Below, one piece after another: positions 7,219-12,632 of a stretch of DNA of 12,632 nt (the first letter of the stretch is position 1; the number at the start of each line of letters is the position of its first letter). The stretch is taken from NCBI GenBank assembly GCA_964370115.1, contig CAYJIA010000055.1:1-12632 (forward strand), read 5' to 3'. Both the position numbers and the translations under genes were made by a program. Under the pieces are notes generated by a model. It ran no database searches and had not been told where the DNA came from. It saw only the letters and a list, made by a program, of their open reading frames with translations. Source of the stretch: SIG603 sp964370115 (GTDB taxonomy: Bacteria; Bacillota; Clostridia; Oscillospirales; Acutalibacteraceae).

Positions 7219-7244
7219 TATAAGAGGCAGTAAATTGCATTATA
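7219..7244 (+). promoter_or_regulatory. Imperfect hairpin in the rpmE leader
   Basis: TATAA (7219-7223) pairs with TTATA (7240-7244), and GCA (7227-7229) with TGC (7236-7238), around an asymmetric internal loop and a 6-nt apical loop. It sits inside the predicted rpmE leader. Leader RNAs that bind L31 and control its own gene are known in several bacterial groups, so this could be one; I cannot match it to a known consensus from memory. Confidence 0.25.
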
Positions 7245-7273
7245 CGATAAATTTTTAAGAGATTAACCGAAAG

Positions 7274-7279
7274 AGGTGA
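7274..7279 (+). promoter_or_regulatory. Ribosome binding site setting the rpmE start
   Basis: AGGTGA lies 5 nt before the ATG at 7285. An in-frame GTG at 7276 falls inside this site and so is an unlikely start. The protein from 7285 begins MRENIHPNY, the usual opening of L31. Confidence 0.75.
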
Positions 7280-7284
7280 CAGAT

Positions 7285-7488
7285 ATGAGAGAAAATATAC
7301 ATCCAAATTACCAAGAGGCTAATGTTAAATGTGCATGTGGCAATCACTTCGTTACACGTTCAACAAAAGGTGACATCCACGTAGAAATATGTTCAAAATG
7401 CCATCCTTTCTTCACAGGTAAACAAAAATTGATTGATACCAGCGGACGTGTTGACATGTTCAAAAAACGTTACGGTATGGGTAAATAA
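7285..7488 (+). CDS. rpmE: 50S ribosomal protein L31, zinc-binding form
   Basis: A 67-residue protein matching bacterial L31 from end to end: IHPNYQEA at the start, CACGN with a nearby threonine-rich strand, CSKCHPFFTGKQK, and a closing GRVDMFKKRYG. It is part of the large ribosomal subunit and forms a bridge with the small subunit. The cysteines of CACG and CSKC identify the zinc-containing form rather than the zinc-free paralogue made under zinc shortage. It has its own sigma-A promoter (7181-7209) and a strong terminator (7504-7533), so it is probably a single-gene transcript. Its length is normal and nothing in it is broken. Confidence 0.96.
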   Translation: MRENIHPNYQEANVKCACGNHFVTRSTKGDIHVEICSKCHPFFTGKQKLIDTSGRVDMFKKRYGMGK

Positions 7489-7503
7489 TTTTGAATTTGC
7501 TTT

Positions 7504-7533
7504 AAAACGACGCTTTCGGCGTCGTTTTATTTT
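7504..7533 (+). terminator. Strong intrinsic terminator of rpmE
   Basis: AAAACGACGC (7504-7513) pairs perfectly with GCGTCGTTTT (7519-7528) around the loop TTTCG, and the T-rich tail TTTTATTTT runs to 7533. It begins 16 nt after the rpmE stop and ends 16 nt before the next gene. Confidence 0.92.
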
Positions 7534-7549
7534 ATATATAGAGGTGAAA

Positions 7550-8177
7550 ATGAAGAGTTATAAAACGGTAAAAAAATCGTCAGAAGAAACTTTTATAGAG
7601 AAAAAATCAAGATTTATTGGGCACTGCAAGCCTGTAAAGACAGAAGAAGAGGCGCTTGCCTTTATTGAAAAAGTAAAAAAAGAACATATAACCGCAAACC
7701 ACAATGTCTATGCCTATACGGTAAGAAAAGACAATATCACAAGGTACTCCGACAACGGAGAGCCAAAGGGCAGTGCGGGAATTCCCGTTTTGTCCGTCAT
7801 GCAAAAGGCAGAGCTTTGCGACATGGTTGTGGTAGTGACAAGGTATTTTGGTGGAATACTACTAGGCGGTGGGGGGGCTTGTAAGAGCGTATTCTCACAC
7901 GGCCTCTCTAGCAGTAAAGGCGTCGGTGCCTGTAATGATGGAGCACTGCACAAGGTATAAGCTAAAATGCGACTACAATAAATATCCAAAGGCACAAAGC
8001 TATATAGAAGAGTGTGGTGGACAGCTTGAGGACACATTGTTTGAGGATTTTGTGTACCTTTGTTTTTATATTAAGCCAGAGGACTTTGAAAATCTTTCGG
8101 TAAAGCTTTTAGACCTTACAAATGGCAATGTAGAGATAGAAGAAACGGGAAGCGGATTTTTTCCAATAGAAATTTAA
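7550..8177 (+). pseudogene. yigZ: YigZ/IMPACT family protein gene with a frameshift at a G run
   Basis: Two overlapping reading frames together spell one YigZ/IMPACT protein. The first (from ATG 7550, ribosome binding site AGGTG at 7542-7546) has the N-terminal UPF0029 domain with KKSRFIGH, YTVRKDNITRYSDNGEPKGSAG and VVVVTRYFGG. It then reads off frame after about residue 109 and stops at 7958-7960. The second continues from the same place with GGLVRAYSHTA and the DUF1949-like C-terminal domain, ending at 8177. The switch is at seven consecutive G (7871-7877). With six G the gene would encode an intact 208-residue protein, the normal family length, reading LLGGGGLVRAY where the family has LGAGGLIRAY. 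The rest shows no decay. It may be a sequencing error, a phase-variable switch or a recent mutation. The family is linked to translation control, but its biochemical role is poorly defined. No promoter is seen after the rpmE terminator. Confidence 0.85.
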
Positions 8178-8254
8178 AAATTAATAATAAATTTTAAATA
8201 AAATAAAGTATTATCAATATTTATTGTGTATATATAGTTAAGAGGTGATTTTTT

Positions 8255-9256
8255 GTGAATATTAGAGAAATGACAGAACAAATTGAGCGTAATACCTTGT
8301 CGGAATTTGCCTGTTTATCACAAAATACTAAAGGTAGGGTGAATCCCGAGACTTTGTGCGACATGAGGACAGAGTTTCAGCGTGATAGAGACAGGATAAC
8401 ACATTCAAAGTCCTTTAGACGACTTATGCACAAAACACAGGTCTTTCTATCTCCTGAGGGAGATCACTACAGGACAAGGCTTACCCATACTTTAGAGGTG
8501 GCGCAAATCTCTAGGGCGGTTGCAAGGGCTATGAGGCTAAACGAAGACCTCACAGAAGCCGTAGCGCTTGGACATGATTTAGGGCATACACCTTTTGGAC
8601 ACGCAGGCGAAAGGGCGCTTAACGAGATTTTGCCCGATGGCTTTAGACATTTTGAGCACAGCGTTAAAGTGGTGGAGAACATCGAAAAGTCTGGCAAGGG
8701 GCTAAACCTTACATTTGAAACAAGAAACGGCATAGCCTGCCACACGAGAGGACAAGAGGCAGAAACTCTCGAGGGCAGAATTATCAGATGGACTGATAGA
8801 ATAGCATATATAAATCACGATATAGAAGACGCGCTCTCAGCGGGTGCATTAAAGGCACAGGATATACCTAGTGAAATAAGAGAGATTTTGGGCGACACAA
8901 AAACCAAGCGTATCACAACGCTTATAAACTCCCTCATTGAAAATTCTAAAGAGGGAAATTTGAAAATGAACGAGGAAATACATAAGGCATATTTGAGTTT
9001 GCATGAATTTATGTATGAGAGAGTGTACTTAAATCCATATGCAAAATCAGAAGAGAAAAAAGTTCCTCATATAATCCAAAGTCTTTTTAATTATTATAAA
9101 GATTACGATAAACTGCCCGATAAGATGAAAAAAATTGCCGATATAGAAGGCAGTGAAAAGGCGGCGGCTTATCATATAGCAGGCATGACAGACAGGTATG
9201 CAATTTACTGTTATGAGAATTTATTTATTCCAAAATCATGGAATATAGGACTGTAA
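8255..9256 (+). CDS. dgt: dGTPase-type deoxynucleoside triphosphate triphosphohydrolase
   Basis: A 333-residue HD-superfamily enzyme of the dGTPase type, which cleaves dNTPs to the nucleoside and triphosphate and so helps control the dNTP pool. The metal-binding residues are all present: His78 (RLTHTLEV), His107-Asp108 (LGHDLGH) and Asp181 (WTDRIAYINHDIEDA). RTEFQRDRDRITHSKSFRRLMHKTQVF, spanning about residues 38-64, is the typical opening; GHTPFGHAGE follows the HD pair. The start is a GTG with AGAGGTGA at 8241-8248 upstream; the next in-frame ATG lies five codons on without such a site. The length is that of the shorter Gram-positive group, so the true substrate may be broader than dGTP. 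It precedes dnaG by 17 nt, so it is likely co-transcribed with primase, which fits a replication role. The AT-rich 77-nt gap before it shows no convincing promoter. Confidence 0.92.
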   Translation: MNIREMTEQIERNTLSEFACLSQNTKGRVNPETLCDMRTEFQRDRDRITHSKSFRRLMHKTQVFLSPEGDHYRTRLTHTLEVAQISRAVARAMRLNEDLTEAVALGHDLGHTPFGHAGERALNEILPDGFRHFEHSVKVVENIEKSGKGLNLTFETRNGIACHTRGQEAETLEGRIIRWTDRIAYINHDIEDALSAGALKAQDIPSEIREILGDTKTKRITTLINSLIENSKEGNLKMNEEIHKAYLSLHEFMYERVYLNPYAKSEEKKVPHIIQSLFNYYKDYDKLPDKMKKIADIEGSEKAAAYHIAGMTDRYAIYCYENLFIPKSWNIGL

Positions 9257-9273
9257 AGGAGATAAAGTAAACT

Positions 9274-11052
9274 ATGGCATTGCCCCAAAGTTTTTTGCAG
9301 GAGTTAAAATACCGATGCGAAATAGGCGATGTGGTGTCATCGTATGTCAATGTAAAAAGGCGAGGGAAAAACCTTACTGGACTTTGTCCGTTTCACAATG
9401 AGAAGACTCCTTCGTTTACTGTGTACCCTACAAATGGTTCGTTTTACTGTTTTGGCTGTGGTACAGGCGGAGATGTAATCACATTTATAATGAAAATTGA
9501 AAATTTAGACTATATAGAGGCTGTGAAGTATTTGGCGTCAAGAGCAGGTATTCAAATGCCGTCTGAGGATGTCGACGAGTCTGGACTTCGGCTTAAAACC
9601 CGAATTTTAGAGATAAACAGGGCGACGGCAAAGTTTTATCATAATGCGCTTATGACGGGAGAAGAAAAAGCTGGTATAGAATACTTCCAGTCGAGAAATT
9701 TAAGCAAATCTATGATAGTACGCTTTGGCTTGGGTTATGCACCTCGTGGTGGATTTAAGCTTGTTAATCACTTAAAAAGTCTAGGGTATAAAGACGATGA
9801 AATGATACTTGCAAACGTCGCGTTTAAAACCAGAACTGACAAGGTCATGGACAGGTTTTATGAGAGGGTAATGTTTCCAATTATCGATTTAAGGGGAAAT
9901 GTAATTGCCTTTGGCGGCAGGGCTCTTTTGCCAGATGCAAAGCCAAAATACATAAATACCTCAGACACACCTGTCTATAAAAAAAGCCGTGGACTGTTCG
10001 CCATGAATTTTGCAAAAAGTAGCGATGGCGAACAAATCATTTTGGCTGAGGGTTATATGGATGTAATAGCACTGCACAGCATAGGTTTTACAAACACTGT
10101 TGCATCTTTGGGTACAGCTCTTACGCCAGAACAGGCAAAGATTATTTCAAATTATGCAAAGGAAGTAATAATTTGTTATGACAGCGACGAAGCGGGACAA
10201 AAGGCAGCGAAAAGGGCGATACCAATTTTTAGAGAATCTGGTATAAATGTAAAAGTGCTTTCGGTGCCAGGGAATAAAGACCCCGATGAATTTATAAAAA
10301 ACGCAGGAGAAAATGCTCAGGCAAAATTTAAGGCGCTTATTTCTGCCTGTGACAGTGACATAGAGTACAGACTGCAAAATTTGTCTAAAGAGATAAAACA
10401 CGATGGCGACGAGGGCAGGATAGAGTATGTCACGGCGGCTTGTGGAATTTTGGCAAGTATTGAAAACGAAATAGAATGTGATGTTTACATAGGAAAGCTC
10501 GCACTCGAGACATCTGTTGGAAAAGATGCAATTTTAAGCCAAGTAAAAAAACTTAGGTCTAAAAATGCAAAAAAAGAGCAGAATAAGTGGGAGAAAAAAG
10601 AGCAAAGAATCTTGTCAGGGCTTGAAGATCGTATAAATTTGCAAAAACCTGCCAATTTAAGGCTTGCAAATGCAGAGGAAGCCGTGGTATCATATATATT
10701 TGCAAACCCCGGCGACTACAAGACTATTGCGGATATTTTAAATTACGAAAATATGTGCACGGATTTTAATAAAAGCATATACAAGGCTTTGCTTGATATC
10801 TGTCAAGCAAATGAGCTCACGGGTTCGCTAAATTTGACGGATTTATCGGAAAAATTTACGACTGACGAGTTGTCGGCGGTGGCGAGACTGCTTGCAAAGT
10901 TTGATGTTGCAAGAGTAAGCCGTGAAGACGCGGTAAAATTTGCAAAACTTATAGTGAGGGAATCGGGATTTTCTAATCCTCAAAATATAAAAGAAGCAGA
11001 CGACGAGGCGCTTAGGGCATATCTGCTAAAGCTTAAAGAAAATAAGAAATAA
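9274..11052 (+). CDS. dnaG: DNA primase
   Basis: A 592-residue bacterial primase, which makes RNA primers at the replication fork. Domains in order: a zinc-binding domain with CPFH (Cys38, His41) and CFGC (Cys59, Cys62); an RNA polymerase core with FGGRAL and KYINTSDTPVYKKS; a TOPRIM centre with catalytic Glu259 (AEGYMDV) and Asp303/Asp305 (DSDEAGQ); and a helical C-terminal region from about 440 onward that should bind the replicative helicase. Nothing is missing and the length is normal. AAGGAG at 9256-9261 overlaps the stop of the upstream dNTPase gene, but the spacing to the ATG is 12 nt, longer than usual. It lies between the dNTPase gene and rpoD, the classic dnaG-rpoD pairing of many bacteria. 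Confidence 0.97.
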   Translation: MALPQSFLQELKYRCEIGDVVSSYVNVKRRGKNLTGLCPFHNEKTPSFTVYPTNGSFYCFGCGTGGDVITFIMKIENLDYIEAVKYLASRAGIQMPSEDVDESGLRLKTRILEINRATAKFYHNALMTGEEKAGIEYFQSRNLSKSMIVRFGLGYAPRGGFKLVNHLKSLGYKDDEMILANVAFKTRTDKVMDRFYERVMFPIIDLRGNVIAFGGRALLPDAKPKYINTSDTPVYKKSRGLFAMNFAKSSDGEQIILAEGYMDVIALHSIGFTNTVASLGTALTPEQAKIISNYAKEVIICYDSDEAGQKAAKRAIPIFRESGINVKVLSVPGNKDPDEFIKNAGENAQAKFKALISACDSDIEYRLQNLSKEIKHDGDEGRIEYVTAACGILASIENEIECDVYIGKLALETSVGKDAILSQVKKLRSKNAKKEQNKWEKKEQRILSGLEDRINLQKPANLRLANAEEAVVSYIFANPGDYKTIADILNYENMCTDFNKSIYKALLDICQANELTGSLNLTDLSEKFTTDELSAVARLLAKFDVARVSREDAVKFAKLIVRESGFSNPQNIKEADDEALRAYLLKLKENKK

Positions 11053-11062
11053 ATAATTTGGG

Positions 11063-11079
11063 ACATGGACTATCCATGT
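11063..11079 (+). other. Perfect hairpin between dnaG and rpoD
   Basis: ACATGGA (11063-11069) pairs perfectly with TCCATGT (11073-11079) around a 3-nt loop. It starts 10 nt after the dnaG stop and ends 2 nt before the rpoD ribosome binding site. There is no T tail, so it is not a terminator. It could be a processing or stability element that separates dnaG and rpoD expression; this is inference. Confidence 0.5.
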
Positions 11080-11080
11080 G

Positions 11081-11086
11081 AAAGGA
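11081..11086 (+). promoter_or_regulatory. Ribosome binding site setting the rpoD start
   Basis: AAAGGA ends 9 nt before the ATG at 11096. The earlier in-frame candidates, GTG at 11078 and ATG at 11087, respectively precede and abut this site, so they are poor starts. Confidence 0.7.
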
Positions 11087-11095
11087 ATGGTAAGA

Positions 11096-12193
11096 ATGGC
11101 TACAACACCTGATAAAAAAACGGTATTTAAAGACTTAATCGAACTGGGAAAATCAAAGGGACAACTATCTACTAAGGAGATACTTGACGCTTTAGGCGAG
11201 CTTGACTTTGACCCCGAACATCTTGAAAAATTTTACGACAGCTTAGAGTCAAACGGAGTAGAAATACTAGAAAACTTTGACGAAATTATCGTAAACGATG
11301 CAGAGATAGTAAAAGTTACAACCGAGGTTGAAGAGCTAGACGCAGGTATAGGCGCCGACGGTATAGCGATCGATGACCCTGTAAAAGTTTACCTAAAAGA
11401 AATAGGCAGGGTGCCACTTTTAAATCCTGAAGAGGAAATTGAGCTTGCAATAGCAATTACAAATGGATCTGAGTACGCTAAAAAAAGGCTTTCAGAGGCA
11501 AACTTACGTCTTGTTGTAAGTATTGCAAAAAGATATTTAGGTCGTGGTATGCAGTTCTTGGACTTAATACAAGAAGGTAATCTAGGACTTATTAAAGCGG
11601 TTGAAAAATTTGACTATACAAAAGGTTTTAAATTTTCAACTTATGCAACATGGTGGATAAGACAAGCTATTACAAGGGCGATTGCAGACCAAGCCAGAAC
11701 CATAAGAATTCCTGTTCACATGGTAGAGACAATAAACAAAGTTAAAAAAATCTCAAGCCAACTTCTACACGAAAACGGACACGAGCCCTCAGCCGAAGAA
11801 GTAGCAGAGAAAATAGAAATGCCTGTTGAAAAAGTACGCGAGATAATGCGTGTCGCACTTGAGCCTGTATCACTTGAAACACCGATAGGCGAGGAAGAGG
11901 ACAGCCACCTAGGCGATTTTATTCCAGATGAAGACGCACCTGCCCCTGCTGATGCTGCCTCACACACGCTTTTAAAAGAAACTCTAGGCGATGTTTTAAA
12001 TTCTCTTACAGAAAGAGAAGAAAAAGTGCTAAGACTTCGTTTTGGCATAGAGGACGGCAGATCTAGAACACTTGAGGAAGTGGGCAAGGAATTTAACGTA
12101 ACACGTGAGCGTATACGTCAAATCGAGGCAAAAGCCTTAAGAAAACTAAGACACCCAAGCAGAAGTAAAAAGCTAAAAGACTTTTTAGATTAA
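11096..12193 (+). CDS. rpoD: Primary RNA polymerase sigma factor (RpoD/SigA)
   Basis: A 365-residue housekeeping sigma factor, which directs RNA polymerase to most promoters. Regions in order: a short region 1.1 (about 8-60), region 1.2 with DDPVKVYLKEIG (from about 93), region 2 with RLVVSIAKRY and the -10 reading helix TYATWWIRQAITRAI (about 182-196), region 3, and region 4 with the -35 helix-turn-helix TLEEVGKEFNVTRERIRQIEAKALRKL (about 325-351). The size is that of Gram-positive SigA, without the large insert of proteobacterial RpoD. The start at 11096 is chosen from the ribosome binding site at 11081-11086 and the MATTPDKK opening. It lies 43 nt after dnaG with a hairpin between, and is most likely in the same operon. 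Confidence 0.97.
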   Translation: MATTPDKKTVFKDLIELGKSKGQLSTKEILDALGELDFDPEHLEKFYDSLESNGVEILENFDEIIVNDAEIVKVTTEVEELDAGIGADGIAIDDPVKVYLKEIGRVPLLNPEEEIELAIAITNGSEYAKKRLSEANLRLVVSIAKRYLGRGMQFLDLIQEGNLGLIKAVEKFDYTKGFKFSTYATWWIRQAITRAIADQARTIRIPVHMVETINKVKKISSQLLHENGHEPSAEEVAEKIEMPVEKVREIMRVALEPVSLETPIGEEEDSHLGDFIPDEDAPAPADAASHTLLKETLGDVLNSLTEREEKVLRLRFGIEDGRSRTLEEVGKEFNVTRERIRQIEAKALRKLRHPSRSKKLKDFLD

Positions 12194-12214
12194 TTTATTA
12201 AAGGAGCAAAGACT

Positions 12215-12601
12215 ATGCATATGACACTAGAGGCAAACTATGCCGTAAGAATAGTTGAGGTGCTTGCCAAAAGGCAGGAAAAAGTAGACGCCAAAACCAT
12301 TGCGGAAGAAAGCGAAGTGCCCGTGCGTTTTGCCCTTAAAATACTTAGAAAACTGGTAACAGACGAAATGGTTTGCTCCTTTAAAGGTGTAAAAGGCGGA
12401 TATAAATTAAATAAAGAGCCTCGTGACATATCGTTAAAAGATGTGATAGAGTCGGTCGAGGGGCCTTTTATGATAAGCAGATGCCAAGGCGAGGGTTACT
12501 GCTCTAAGGCAAACTGTAGACTACATAATATATATGCGGATATATCAAAAGATGTAAGAGACAAACTTGAACAGTACAACTTTGAAGATATAATAAGTTA
12601 G
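12215..12601 (+). CDS. Rrf2 family transcriptional regulator with IscR-like cysteines
   Basis: A 128-residue Rrf2-family DNA-binding protein. It has the usual plan: an N-terminal winged helix-turn-helix (EANYAVRIVEVLA, then VDAKTIAEESEVPVRFALKILRKL, with the wing GVKGGYKL) and a dimer helix after DISLKDVIESVEGP. Three cysteines, Cys90, Cys96 and Cys101, with His104 close by, match the iron-sulfur ligand area of IscR in position and approximate spacing, so the protein may carry a cluster and sense iron, sulfur or redox state. A further Cys54 lies just before the wing. The start has AAGGAG at 12201-12206, 8 nt upstream; a second ATG at 12221 is too far from it. It follows rpoD by 21 nt, probably on the same transcript. 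Targets cannot be read here; genes after the window end, perhaps cysteine desulfurase, would be the first guess. Confidence 0.88.
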   Translation: MHMTLEANYAVRIVEVLAKRQEKVDAKTIAEESEVPVRFALKILRKLVTDEMVCSFKGVKGGYKLNKEPRDISLKDVIESVEGPFMISRCQGEGYCSKANCRLHNIYADISKDVRDKLEQYNFEDIIS

Positions 12602-12632
12602 ACAGTGTAAAGACTATAAAAATATTAAAAAT

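Noticed and set aside
7433..7549. Upstream extension of the yigZ frame through the rpmE end and terminator.
   Set aside because: It reads through rpmE in another frame and across the terminator stem; the ATG at 7550 with its own ribosome binding site matches the family start.
7860..7890. Programmed ribosomal frameshift in yigZ.
   Set aside because: No known slippery-site plus stimulator arrangement is evident, and the family is normally encoded in one frame; an extra G explains it more simply.
8172..8199. Inverted repeat ATTTAAAA/TTTTAAAT after yigZ as a terminator.
   Set aside because: The stem is all A-T with a 12-nt loop and no proper T tail; probably just AT-rich DNA.
11065..11112. A 15-codon upstream reading frame (starting MDYPC) overlapping the rpoD start.
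   Set aside because: No ribosome binding site precedes it; its ATG is in the hairpin stem and the frame is short enough to arise by chance.

Overview
The window reads as a housekeeping stretch from a low-GC, Gram-positive anaerobe, most likely a gut-type member of the Clostridia (Bacillota). The basis is gene content and protein style: a DUF951 protein, a Sua5-type protein with the SPGMKY linker, an M18 aminopeptidase, a short SigA-like RpoD directly after dnaG, AT-rich intergenic DNA and strong AAGGAG ribosome binding sites. All twelve genes lie on the + strand. I see no mobile element, CRISPR array, tRNA or rRNA, and nothing that looks like a defence island.

Region by region: (a) 1-5997 is a tightly packed run: DUF951 protein, release factor RF1 (prfA), a fused Sua5 / dephospho-CoA kinase protein, a membrane-anchored SLT lytic transglycosylase, an M18 aminopeptidase and a zinc-dependent medium-chain dehydrogenase. 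(b) 5998-6180 is an intergenic stretch with three compact hairpins and one weak terminator candidate. (c) 6181-7059 encodes a single-pass membrane protein with a VanY/M15-type extracellular domain whose zinc-binding and catalytic positions are all substituted. (d) 7181-7533 is a self-contained rpmE (ribosomal protein L31) unit with a good sigma-A promoter, a leader of about 70 nt and a strong intrinsic terminator. (e) 7550-8177 is a yigZ/IMPACT-family gene split by a frameshift at a run of seven G. (f) 8255-12601 is a dgt-like dNTPase, then dnaG, rpoD and an Rrf2 regulator with IscR-like cysteines. This is a macromolecular-synthesis type cluster with an iron-sulfur style regulator in the same run.

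How the genes work together: most serve translation (RF1, L31, the t6A-forming Sua5 domain), replication and transcription (dNTPase, primase, sigma factor), coenzyme A synthesis, wall turnover and peptide breakdown.

The parts most worth a second look are: an inverted repeat that pairs the prfA ribosome binding site with the bases just after the RF1-specific UAG stop of the upstream gene, which could let RF1 control its own synthesis; the in-frame Sua5-CoaE fusion; the VanY-like pseudoenzyme; and the G-run frameshift in yigZ. No large unknown system is visible. Family assignments come from recognising motifs by eye, not from searches.
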